64,000 bases of DNA, taken from NCBI GenBank assembly GCA_009774145.1, contig VSND01000004.1, positions 57,171 to 121,170 of the forward strand, given 5' to 3'. Position 1 is the stretch's first letter. Each line of letters begins with the position of its first letter. This document shows positions 50,696-59,551 of the stretch, piece by piece. The notes beneath the pieces were generated by a model. The model saw only the letters and a program-made list of their open reading frames with translations, searched no databases and had not been told where the DNA came from. A program made the translations under genes and the position numbers. The DNA is from Lachnospiraceae bacterium. Its GTDB lineage: Bacteria > Bacillota > Clostridia > Lachnospirales > Lachnospiraceae.

Positions 50696-52525
50696 ATGGA
50701 GAGGAATATTGTCAGAAAGAAGAAGCTTCCCATCGGAATCGAACGATTTGAGAAAATTCGGACGGAGGGATTTTACTATGTAGATAAGACAGGATTTATC
50801 AGAGAACTTCTGGACAACTGGGGGGAGGTCAATCTGTTCACCCGTCCCAGGCGTTTTGGAAAATCCCTGAATATGGATATGCTGAAGACTTTTTTTGAGA
50901 TCGGGTGCAGAGCGGAGCTGTTTGACGGGCTGGAAATTGCAGAGGAGACAGCATTGTGTGAGGCGTATATGGGACAGTTTCCTGTGATATCCGTATCGCT
51001 GAAAGGTGTGAATGCTCACGATTTTTCCATGGCGCGGGAACTGTTTTGTTCGCTGATCGGAACAGAAGCCATGCGGTTTCAGTTTCTGCTGGACAGTGAA
51101 CGGCTGACGGAGCGGGAAAAGATGCAGTATGAACAGCTTGTCACCATCGACCGGACCGGCCGGACTGTCTTTGACATGTCAGACGCGGCGCTGACAGGCA
51201 GCCTGAAGACGCTGTCTCTGCTGCTGCAAAAGCATTATGGGAAGAAGGTCATCATCCTGATCGACGAGTATGATGTTCCGCTGGCAAAGGCCAGTGAAAA
51301 CGGATATTATGATCAGATGGTCATGCTGATCAGGAACATGTTTGAACAGGCGTTGAAGACAAACGGGAGCCTTCAGTTTGCGGTGCTGACCGGATGCCTG
51401 AGGGTGGCAAAAGAGAGTATTTTTACGGGACTTAATAATCCGAAGATTTATTCCATTACCGATGTAAAATTTGCAGAGCATTATGGTTTTACAGACGGAG
51501 AGGTAAGGTCGCTTCTGGAATATTATGGGGTGCTGGACGCTTACGAACTGACAAAGGAATGGTATGACGGATACCGTTTTGGAAATCTGGAAGTCTATTG
51601 TCCATGGGATGTGATCTGCTATTGTGATAAACTTCGCGCAGACAAAGACGCCAGACCGCAGAATTTCTGGTCCAATACCAGCGGCAATGATGTCGTAAGA
51701 CATTTTATTGAAAGAATGGACAAAGGAGTAACAAAGAGCGAACTGGAACGGCTGGTTGCCGGGGAGACCGTGGAAAAAGAGATCCATCAGGAACTGACTT
51801 ATAACAGGCTGTATGATTCCGTGGAACATATCTGGAGCCTTTTGTTTGTTACAGGCTATCTGACTCAGAGGGGGCGTGCAGAAGGAGACCGCTATGATCT
51901 GGCGATTCCAAACAGAGAGATCCGAAAGATCTATACAGACCAGATTATGACATTGTTTAAAAAAGATGTGGAACATGACGGCGAGACGCTGCAGTCCTTC
52001 TGTGAGGCGCTGGAAAAAGGAGATGCAGAAGGGGTGGAACGACAGTTTTGCGCCTATCTGGAAAAGACCGTCAGCATCCGCGATACCTTTGTAAGAAAAG
52101 CGGTAAAAGAAAATTTTTATCATGGAATACTGCTGGGAATCCTCGGCTTTAAAGGGAACTGGTACGTCAGTTCCAACCGGCAGTGCGGCGACGGTTACAG
52201 TGATATCCAGATTCGGATCGATGACAGGGACATGGGGATTGTCATCGAGGTCAAATATGCGCATCGCGGAAATCTGGAGGCAGAATGCCAAAGCGCACTG
52301 GAGCAGATTGACAGAAACGGATATACGAAAGAGCTTCAGGAGGAAGGCATTGAGCACATTCTGAAATACGGAATTGCATGCTTTAAAAGCAAATGCAGAG
52401 TGCTGGCAGAACCGCTTTCAGAGACTGCCGGTTTTCTGGCGGGAACGGCCGGGAACCGGCCGGAGGTGATTCCGATTCCGGAAAAAAATACTTATCTTAA
52501 AAAGGAAGACAAAGGGGGAAACTGA
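50696..52525 (+). CDS. AAA-ATPase-like / PD-(D/E)XK nuclease-like protein (paralogue 3)
   Basis: Encodes 609 residues. Variant P-loop R50-PRRFGK-S57, Walker B LIDEYD (D190/E191), and a PD-(D/E)XK core with D503 (GYSDIQI) and E518-x-K520 (VIEVKYA). It has a C-terminal extension of about 35 residues beyond paralogue 2. AAGGGGG lies 8 bases upstream of the ATG. Only 4 bases separate its stop from a DUF4132-type gene, unlike the other two paralogues, so the two products are likely made together. Confidence 0.87.
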   Translation: MERNIVRKKKLPIGIERFEKIRTEGFYYVDKTGFIRELLDNWGEVNLFTRPRRFGKSLNMDMLKTFFEIGCRAELFDGLEIAEETALCEAYMGQFPVISVSLKGVNAHDFSMARELFCSLIGTEAMRFQFLLDSERLTEREKMQYEQLVTIDRTGRTVFDMSDAALTGSLKTLSLLLQKHYGKKVIILIDEYDVPLAKASENGYYDQMVMLIRNMFEQALKTNGSLQFAVLTGCLRVAKESIFTGLNNPKIYSITDVKFAEHYGFTDGEVRSLLEYYGVLDAYELTKEWYDGYRFGNLEVYCPWDVICYCDKLRADKDARPQNFWSNTSGNDVVRHFIERMDKGVTKSELERLVAGETVEKEIHQELTYNRLYDSVEHIWSLLFVTGYLTQRGRAEGDRYDLAIPNREIRKIYTDQIMTLFKKDVEHDGETLQSFCEALEKGDAEGVERQFCAYLEKTVSIRDTFVRKAVKENFYHGILLGILGFKGNWYVSSNRQCGDGYSDIQIRIDDRDMGIVIEVKYAHRGNLEAECQSALEQIDRNGYTKELQEEGIEHILKYGIACFKSKCRVLAEPLSETAGFLAGTAGNRPEVIPIPEKNTYLKKEDKGGN

Positions 52526-52529
52526 ACCA

Positions 52530-55500
52530 ATGATTATGAAAGCAGGCAAATATCAGGAACGGCTTCAGAACGCACTGGATTCTCTGGAGCTTACAGAACA
52601 TAACCGGCAGCTGGCGGACAGATATCTGGATCTGTCGGAACCGGAGGATCCGAAACTTCTGGAGGATGCAGAGACGCAGGATTTCTGCAGGCTGGACAAA
52701 AGTGTCCGCAGAGGCGTCTATTATTCGTTCCTGGTCGATACGAAGAAGGAAAAGGAAGAGCTGGCAGGCAGATTTATCCGGCTTGTGGTTCGGATCGGAG
52801 GTGCGACTGCCAGACAGATGATCTCAGGGAACGGATACCAGGTCGATTTTGAGTATGCGGGAAAATTTCTCACTCCGGTGGAGACGGCAGTTCTCCAGGC
52901 AGACAGCGTTGCCTGGTCGGAGTCTTTATGGTATGACAGGGGGATCCGGTTTCTGGTCGAGATGGGAAGGCAGGATCCGGAATCTCTGGTCCGGATGTGG
53001 GAGCTTTGTTATGATGAAAATGCAGTGAATACGAAGATGTTTTTGACGGCGGTCTACCTGTACTGTGTCAGACCGCTGGAGGATGCAAAGAGCGTGCTGT
53101 GCATCCCGGCAGATGAAACGGATCCGAGAGCAGAAGGAGATCCTTCCCGGGTAAGGGAGATGACCGATTATCTGGAGCAGCGTCTGATGGGAAATATTGA
53201 CGGAATGTTTCAGGATAAAGACAAGCCGGAAGGAGAGATGCTGGAGCGGCTGAAGACGTTTGTGCGGGAGTCGGAACCGGGAGAACCGATGCCGGTGGAA
53301 GTGCGGGCTGTCCTCTCCGGAAGGGACCGACGGTATTATCTGGTAACATTCCTGAATTATCTGGCGTTTCTGGCAGTGGAGCATTCCAACCGGTTCGTGT
53401 CCATGCTCCGTCTTTCCATGGCGCTGGACGAAGAGAACATTCCGAACAAAGTGCTGAATACCTGCCAGAGGACAGACCGAAAATGGTTTGAACGGCACAT
53501 CAAAGCGCTGGAGGAGTTCCTGACGATCTCTGAGGAGGCCTATATCCAGTGGGCGGTCCTGGGGGACGGAAGGGAGAGTCGGGTCCTTGTGCGGATGTCG
53601 AAAAAGGCGCCGGATGCAATGCTGAGAGTGCTTCCGAAGATTCCGGCAAAGTATTACGGATATTTGGCAGGGCGGATCCGGGAGGGAAATCCGGAGGTCT
53701 ATCAGGAAGTGGAGGAGCAGGTCACGGAGCAGTATCAAAGATGTATGGCTCATGATATTACAGAGAAGTTTAAAACGGCACAGGATGCTGCGAAGCGGTA
53801 TCTGCTGGAAGAACTGGAGATTGAAGATATTCTGCCGTATGTGAAAGACTGGCGGAACATGTCTTTCTACGATTATGACCGTGAAAGCAGAATCTACAGC
53901 TGTCTGGAGAGCGGCCTGAAAACGCTGCACCGGCGGGCGCTGATCCTGGAGTGCCTTCGCAAGTACGATTCCTATTTCCGGAGGTACTGGCTCTGCCCAA
54001 AACCGGATGACGGGAAAAGTGAAAACGGTTACAGAATGCTGATCGATCCAAGGCAGATTCGCGCGATTCTGGAACTTCTGGAAGAAGAGCGTGTTCCGGC
54101 ACAGTATCAGCTGGATTTTCTGGGCTCTGAATATGCGAATTTCTATGACTACAACGGGCAGGGGGTATATAAGTCGGACGACGCCATGCAAAGGTGCGTG
54201 GAAGTTCTTGCGGCCAGGCATGCAGACTGGAAAGCAGAATACATGGAAGCGGCAAAAGGAAGTCTGGCAGATACACGGATACTGGCGATCCGGGTTATGG
54301 CAGAACTGGGGGAAGAATACAAAGAAGCGCTGCTGTCCTGTTCTTCGGACAGTGCAAAGCAGGTGCAGGCGCTTCTGCAGGCGATCTATACGGAGCATCC
54401 GGACTGGGAGGCTGACATGCTTGCCATGCTGAAAGCAAAGAAAGCTTCTGTGAGGGAGATGGCAGTGAAGGTATTGAAAAACTGGGGAATCGAACAGTAT
54501 CGGGAACCGCTCACGCAGGCGTTAAATGCCGAGAAGACAAAAAAGGTGAAAGACCTGATTCAGGGGCTTCTGTCGTCCGACAGCCAGGAGCCGCAGGAAC
54601 AGACTCTGGATGGTGTCGTGGCAGATCTGCTGTTTGGAGGCAGAAAACGAAAGCTGTCCTGGTTCCTTGAAAAAAGACAGACAGAGGTTCATAGACAGGA
54701 CGGCTCAGAAGCCTCCGAAGACCATGTGGCGGCGATCCTGATTGCCTACGCAGATATGAATATTCCCGGGATTCATGCAGATGCCGGGAAGCTGGCAGAA
54801 GAATTAAAACCGGAAGAACTGGCTGCCTGCGTCCGGGAATTATATCATCTCTGGATTGGCGAGGGTGCTCCGGCGAAAAAGAAATGGGTGCTCTATGCCG
54901 CGGCCATCCATGGAGGCGATGCGATGGTTCCGGTATTGTATGCGCAGATCCAGGAGTGGGCGAAGGGGACCAGAGGCGCCATGGCAGCGGAAGCAGTAAG
55001 AGCGCTGGCGCTGAACGGAAGCTCCACCGCCCTGCTGCAGGTAGACCAGATTGCCCGGAAATTCCGCTTCCGGCAGGTAAAAGCGGCGGCAGCCGCTGCT
55101 CTGTCCTTTGCCGCAGAGCAGCTTGGGATCACAAGGGAAGAACTGGAAGACCGCATTGTGCCGGATCTGGGCTTTGATGAGAGAATGGAGCAGGTCTTTG
55201 ACTATGGAAGGCGGAAATTCCGGGTCATCCTGACGCCTGCCCTGACTCTGGAAGTATATGATGAAAAAGGGAAAAAACTGAAAAACCTTCCTGCGCCTGG
55301 AAAACAGGATGATCCGGAGACTGCCACCGCCGCCAGCGATGCCTGGAAGCTGCTGAAAAAGCAGTTAAAGACCGTGATTACCAACCAGACCCTTCGTCTG
55401 GAACAGGCGCTCGGTTTGAGCCGCCGCTGGACTGCCGTACAGTGGCAGGAGCTTTTTGTAAAGAATCCGGTCATGCATCAGTTTGCAACCGGGCTGATCT

Positions 55501-56096
55501 GGGGCGTTTATGAGAAGGAAGCACTGCAGGCAACCTTCCGTTATATGGAAGACGGCAGCTTTAATACTGCAGACGAAGAGGAGTATGAACTGCCGAAAGA
55601 GGCGGTCATTGGTCTGGCGCATCCGGTCGAACTCTCCGCGGACCTTTTGTCGGCGTGGAAAGAGCAGCTGGACGATTATGAGATTGTTCAGCCGGTCCTC
55701 CAGCTTGACCGTCCGGTGTATGCGGTTGCTGAGGAAGAAAAAGAAATGACAGAGCTGACACGCTTCAAAGGCCTTGAAATCAACGGTCTGACTCTGGCCG
55801 GCAGGCTTTTGAATATGGGATGGTACCGGGGTGAGATTCTGGATGGAGGCAGTTATTTTAATTTTGGAAGGATGGATCGAAAGATCGCTGTAAAGCTGGA
55901 ATTTTCCGGCTGCTGTGTGGGCGGTGAGAACGAAGAGGTGACCGTCTATGGCGTGAGTTTCCACAAGCCCGGTGAAGCAAAACGCGTGGGCAATACATAC
56001 GAAACGGAGCGGTACCGCCTGGAAGAGATTCCTCCTGAATATTTCAGCGAAACAGTCCTGCAGATTACGAAGGCAACGGCTGCGGCAGTGCGCTGA
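52530..56096 (+). CDS. DUF4132 (MolR-like) protein (1188 residues)
   Basis: Helical-repeat character over about residues 590-690 (DTRILAIRVMAELGEEYKEA, VREMAVKVLKNWGIE: HEAT-like). The C-terminal ~300 residues are a clear DUF4132 domain: LDFGERMEQ-like DLGFDERMEQVFDYGRRKF, LKNLPAPGKQDDPE, RLEQALGLSRRWTAVQWQEL, FRYMEDGSFNTADEEE, LAHPVELSADLLSAW and DYEIVQPVLQLDRPVY. E. coli MolR/YehI shares this domain. No WGR domain is seen. The product is cytoplasmic; activity unknown. The gene follows the AAA/nuclease gene by 4 bases; ATG 52530 or 52536. Confidence 0.88.
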   Translation: MIMKAGKYQERLQNALDSLELTEHNRQLADRYLDLSEPEDPKLLEDAETQDFCRLDKSVRRGVYYSFLVDTKKEKEELAGRFIRLVVRIGGATARQMISGNGYQVDFEYAGKFLTPVETAVLQADSVAWSESLWYDRGIRFLVEMGRQDPESLVRMWELCYDENAVNTKMFLTAVYLYCVRPLEDAKSVLCIPADETDPRAEGDPSRVREMTDYLEQRLMGNIDGMFQDKDKPEGEMLERLKTFVRESEPGEPMPVEVRAVLSGRDRRYYLVTFLNYLAFLAVEHSNRFVSMLRLSMALDEENIPNKVLNTCQRTDRKWFERHIKALEEFLTISEEAYIQWAVLGDGRESRVLVRMSKKAPDAMLRVLPKIPAKYYGYLAGRIREGNPEVYQEVEEQVTEQYQRCMAHDITEKFKTAQDAAKRYLLEELEIEDILPYVKDWRNMSFYDYDRESRIYSCLESGLKTLHRRALILECLRKYDSYFRRYWLCPKPDDGKSENGYRMLIDPRQIRAILELLEEERVPAQYQLDFLGSEYANFYDYNGQGVYKSDDAMQRCVEVLAARHADWKAEYMEAAKGSLADTRILAIRVMAELGEEYKEALLSCSSDSAKQVQALLQAIYTEHPDWEADMLAMLKAKKASVREMAVKVLKNWGIEQYREPLTQALNAEKTKKVKDLIQGLLSSDSQEPQEQTLDGVVADLLFGGRKRKLSWFLEKRQTEVHRQDGSEASEDHVAAILIAYADMNIPGIHADAGKLAEELKPEELAACVRELYHLWIGEGAPAKKKWVLYAAAIHGGDAMVPVLYAQIQEWAKGTRGAMAAEAVRALALNGSSTALLQVDQIARKFRFRQVKAAAAAALSFAAEQLGITREELEDRIVPDLGFDERMEQVFDYGRRKFRVILTPALTLEVYDEKGKKLKNLPAPGKQDDPETATAASDAWKLLKKQLKTVITNQTLRLEQALGLSRRWTAVQWQELFVKNPVMHQFATGLIWGVYEKEALQATFRYMEDGSFNTADEEEYELPKEAVIGLAHPVELSADLLSAWKEQLDDYEIVQPVLQLDRPVYAVAEEEKEMTELTRFKGLEINGLTLAGRLLNMGWYRGEILDGGSYFNFGRMDRKIAVKLEFSGCCVGGENEEVTVYGVSFHKPGEAKRVGNTYETERYRLEEIPPEYFSETVLQITKATAAAVR

Positions 56097-56143
56097 TTCC
56101 GGGTATTGATACCCGCCGTCACAAAAACCTGCCATGCCGCCTG

Positions 56144-56197
56144 ACTCACGAGCGGGAGAAGCTGCAGATCCTGCGGCAAATTTCAGCGCTCGTGAGT
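56144..56197. other. 11-bp perfect inverted repeat before the PucR-type promoter
   Basis: ACTCACGAGCG (56144-56154) is complementary to CGCTCGTGAGT (56187-56197), separated by 32 bases, ending 4 bases before the -35 box. No T-run. It could be a regulator site or an RNA hairpin ending the DUF4132 transcript. Confidence 0.5.
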
Positions 56198-56201
56198 ATG
56201 G

Positions 56202-56230
56202 TTGACAGAAGTTTCATCTTTTCGTACAAT
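56202..56230 (+). promoter_or_regulatory. Promoter of the five-gene signalling cassette
   Basis: TTGACA (56202-56207), 17-base spacer, TACAAT (56225-56230), 32 bases before the PucR-type start codon. Confidence 0.8.
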
Positions 56231-56262
56231 ATGTATGAGAGTTTTACATAAGAGGTGGCAGC

Positions 56263-57813
56263 ATGAGAATCAGTATGCAGATTCTGACAGACCGTTTAAG
56301 GCAGAACTATCCGGACTGTCAGATGGGAAGCATGTCAGAAGAGATGAATCTGAAGCGCCCGCTGTTTTATCAGAACGGAACGGATTTTAAGAAGAATAAA
56401 GTATACATTGCACGGGAACGCGATATCACGAAAGCCCTGCTGGCCCATCACGGAGATAACCTGGTGCTGGTTGTAGGGGATGGTTTTCGGTCAGACGGGC
56501 TGCCGGCGCCGGGTGTGTGTTTCTTTCCGGCAGGGACGAATCCGGAAGAGCTGTTCAATACCGTCCAGCGGATTTTTGACACATACGATTCCTGGGATGA
56601 ACGGATGCAGAACCTTGCCCTGTCTGAACGGACGCTGAAAAATCTGCTGGACGGTTCTCACCGGATCTTTCACAATCCGATGATGGTCAGCACGACGGAC
56701 GGGTTTGTGATTGATTACAGCAGTCTGATGGATACCCTGCCGGAATTTCAGGGCATCCTGCAGCATAATCAGGTAACGGTCTGCGAGGGGGCAGAGGAGA
56801 ACCAGGACGGGATGTCCAGGGTATATCACTATCAGGATCCGGTGACACAGAAGAACAATCTGTTTTTAAATATTTACGACAGGAACCGGAACGCTTACCG
56901 GATTATTCTGGTGGAAGCGACCAGAAAGCTGAAAAGCTATGATGAATATCTGCTCGTTCATCTGGCAAAATACATACAGCAGATGTTTGAGAAATACACC
57001 GTGCTTCAGGGGGATATCAGCTACACGCTGGACCGTCTGCTGTCCAACATCCTGACCGATGAGGCCATGGATGCGGCATCCATGGAACCGCGGTTTGAAA
57101 ATTTTCACTGGAAGGAAAGCCATACCTATTTCTGCATGAACATTCACGTATCGACGGTGGACCTTCAGAACCTGACGGTGATCCGGTTTATCTGCAACCG
57201 GATGGAAGGGCTGATCAAAGGCAGCTGTGCGTTTCTGCTGGAAGAGAATATTGTCGTCTATGTGAACCTGCACTATAACGGCGGGACAATGTCGGAAGCA
57301 GTGGAGACGGTGGAAGGCTTTTTGCAGGACAGTTATCTGAAGGCGGGAATCAGCTATGAGTTTTCAGGGCTTCGTTCGCTGAAGCAGTATTATCTGCAGT
57401 CCCGTGTTGCGCTGGAAGAGGGGATGAAGAGGTATCCGCTCCGCTGGGTGAACCGGTTTGAGGACATTGCGCTGGATTACCTTCTGGGTAAATGTACCGA
57501 GCGGCTGAGTCCGGCGGTTGTATGCAGTCCGGCAGTTCTGATGCTGAAGGACTATGACAGGGAGCACCGGACGGAATACTATGATACGCTGCGTACCTAT
57601 ATTACCTGTCAGATGAATGCCGTCAAGGCGGCGAAGGAACTGTTCATTCACAGAAGCACTTTTTTATACCGGATGTCCCATATCAGGGATCTGATCCATC
57701 TTGATCTGGAGAATCCGGATCAGCTTCTGTATCTGCTGCTGACCTACAGGCTTCTGGAAAAGGAAGAAAGGACCGGTGACAACAATGAAGAACGGCCGGG
57801 GGAACATGGTTAG
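56263..57813 (+). CDS. PucR-family transcriptional regulator
   Basis: Encodes 516 residues. The C-terminal PucR HTH_30 helix-turn-helix is clear: LRTYITCQMNAVKAAKELFI, HRSTFLYRMSHIRDLIHLDL, DQLLYLLLTYRLLE. The N-terminal ~130 residues look like a ligand or effector domain (PucR N-type); the middle is GGDEF-like in fold for the family. PucR proteins usually regulate catabolic genes. Here it opens an operon with a two-component system. The stop is 29 bases inside the next gene. Confidence 0.87.
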   Translation: MRISMQILTDRLRQNYPDCQMGSMSEEMNLKRPLFYQNGTDFKKNKVYIARERDITKALLAHHGDNLVLVVGDGFRSDGLPAPGVCFFPAGTNPEELFNTVQRIFDTYDSWDERMQNLALSERTLKNLLDGSHRIFHNPMMVSTTDGFVIDYSSLMDTLPEFQGILQHNQVTVCEGAEENQDGMSRVYHYQDPVTQKNNLFLNIYDRNRNAYRIILVEATRKLKSYDEYLLVHLAKYIQQMFEKYTVLQGDISYTLDRLLSNILTDEAMDAASMEPRFENFHWKESHTYFCMNIHVSTVDLQNLTVIRFICNRMEGLIKGSCAFLLEENIVVYVNLHYNGGTMSEAVETVEGFLQDSYLKAGISYEFSGLRSLKQYYLQSRVALEEGMKRYPLRWVNRFEDIALDYLLGKCTERLSPAVVCSPAVLMLKDYDREHRTEYYDTLRTYITCQMNAVKAAKELFIHRSTFLYRMSHIRDLIHLDLENPDQLLYLLLTYRLLEKEERTGDNNEERPGEHG

Positions 57814-58891
57814 AAGACATCTGCTGCTGTTGTCTCTCTCCCTGGTTCTGGCATGCAGGATACCGGCACGGGCAGAGGGCGGGGACGCCGATACGCTTCG
57901 TCTTTATCAGGAATATCAGGAACGCTTTGCGTCGGTGGAACATGTGTGGGAGCTGGATGCCTGCGGTTATGAGGTTCTGGAAGAACAGATCTTCCCGGTG
58001 GCGCTGGAATCCTTTGGGGAAGAGGAACTGACGCTGGTACCCGCCATGGAGCGCAGGTTTCACAGGCTGGCAGTCTTTTTTGCCGACCGTCGGGGAAATA
58101 TTCTGTACAGATACAATCAGCTGGAGACAAACAACTGTATTCCCGGACAGCTGGAGCAGCCGGTGGAAAATCTTCTGTCCGTGGCGTTTGCCGATGTGAA
58201 TCATGACCAGAGAACCGACATCATCCTGATCACAGGATGCGTGAATGAAGCCGGTGACTATGCAGGGATTCCCTATAAGGTCGGCGACGTGATGTTTCAG
58301 GGAGAGCAGAATTTTTATCGGGACTGGAGGATCTCGGACAAGATCAACCGTTTCAGTATGAATAAAAGCGCCAATTATATTATTTCCTTTGTGCGTGACG
58401 GGGAATCTGCGGAATTTCTCTATACGGCAACCACCCTTTCGGAGCTGCTGGAACATGGATTTCAGATTGCGGAGGATCAGCATTATACAAGAGATTTTGA
58501 AAAACTGGGGCGCCTGCAGGTGGTGCCTGGGACTGTACGAATATCGGCATATAATATTTTCATGGTCTATCTGGTCAACGAGCAGGGGAATATTGTATGG
58601 AGTTTCCAGCCTATGGGAGATTACGACAATCTCTATTCCCTGCGGGGAATACAGGGCAGAGATCTGGACGGCGACGGGATGAAGGATCTGGTGGTGCTGG
58701 CAAGATACAGCATCGAGACCGGGGACGGGGAGGCTCTGATCGAGAACCGGTGCGCGGTTTATTACCAGCGAACCGGGGGATTTGATGTAGATACAGAGTT
58801 TGAAAACTATTATCAGTGTAAAGAGGAAGATACGATGGAAGAGATTATCAGAAAGATAAGGGAATACTGGGGATGGCAGGCAGAGGAATGA
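57785..58891 (+). CDS. Secreted FG-GAP/VCBS-like protein
   Basis: Encodes 368 residues from ATG 57785 (alternatives GTG 57776, ATG 57806). An N-terminal signal peptide (VRRHLLLLSLSLVLA, likely cut after PARA) is followed by two calcium-loop-like motifs of FG-GAP repeats: DVNHDQRTDIILI and DLDGDGMKDLVVL. Predicted outside the membrane, perhaps anchored to the wall or partner proteins. The gene lies between the regulator and the two-component system and overlaps both, so it may be the extracellular sensor or co-sensor of the histidine kinase (inference). Confidence 0.72.
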   Translation: MKNGRGNMVRRHLLLLSLSLVLACRIPARAEGGDADTLRLYQEYQERFASVEHVWELDACGYEVLEEQIFPVALESFGEEELTLVPAMERRFHRLAVFFADRRGNILYRYNQLETNNCIPGQLEQPVENLLSVAFADVNHDQRTDIILITGCVNEAGDYAGIPYKVGDVMFQGEQNFYRDWRISDKINRFSMNKSANYIISFVRDGESAEFLYTATTLSELLEHGFQIAEDQHYTRDFEKLGRLQVVPGTVRISAYNIFMVYLVNEQGNIVWSFQPMGDYDNLYSLRGIQGRDLDGDGMKDLVVLARYSIETGDGEALIENRCAVYYQRTGGFDVDTEFENYYQCKEEDTMEEIIRKIREYWGWQAEE

Positions 58892-59541
58892 TAAAAATAC
58901 TGATTGTAGATGATGAAAAACCAATTTGCGACCTGATCGATATCAACCTGTCGGCAGCAGGATATCACTGCAGCAGTGTGCAGGACGGGCTGGCGGCGAT
59001 TGATCTGATCGAGAAGGAAGATTTTGATCTGGTCCTTTTGGATATTATGCTGCCGGGAGCGGACGGATTTGACATTATGGAATATATCAGGCCGATGAAG
59101 ATTCCGGTGATCTTTATCACGGCCAGGCATGATGTTCATGACAAGGTAAAGGGACTGAAGCTGGGAGCAGAGGATTATCTGGTAAAACCTTTTGATGTGC
59201 TGGAACTGGTGGCGAGAGTGGAGGTGGTACTGAGAAGGTACCATAAGACCGATCAGATCCTGAGCGCGGGAGATGTGACGGTGGATCTGGAAGCGCTGAC
59301 GGTGACAAAAGCCGGGAAGCCCGTCATCCTCACCAACAAGGAATACGGACTTCTGGTGCTGTTTATGCAGAACAAAAATGTGGCGCTTTTCAAAGAGACG
59401 CTGTATGAAAAGGTCTGGAAGGACGAGTACATTGCGGACAGCCGTACGCTGGAGCTTCATGTGCAGAGGCTCAGGAGAAAAATGGGCTGGGAGAAAAATC
59501 TGGTTGCAGTATACAAGGTAGGTTACCGGCTGGAGATCTGA
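58888..59541 (+). CDS. OmpR/PhoB-family response regulator
   Basis: Encodes 217 residues. Receiver with D8/D9, phospho-acceptor D52 (VLLDIMLPG) and K in LVKPFD; C-terminal winged helix ending RLRRKMGWEKNLVAVYKVG. ATG 58888 overlaps the previous stop (ATGA); the in-frame ATG 58873 is less likely. It pairs with the kinase 10 bases downstream. Confidence 0.92.
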   Translation: MIKILIVDDEKPICDLIDINLSAAGYHCSSVQDGLAAIDLIEKEDFDLVLLDIMLPGADGFDIMEYIRPMKIPVIFITARHDVHDKVKGLKLGAEDYLVKPFDVLELVARVEVVLRRYHKTDQILSAGDVTVDLEALTVTKAGKPVILTNKEYGLLVLFMQNKNVALFKETLYEKVWKDEYIADSRTLELHVQRLRRKMGWEKNLVAVYKVGYRLEI

Positions 59542-59551
59542 GGGTGACGAC

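Noticed and set aside
56101..56114. GGGTATTGATACCC palindrome after the DUF4132 gene
   Set aside because: A 5-bp stem with a 4-base loop and no T-run is easily found by chance.
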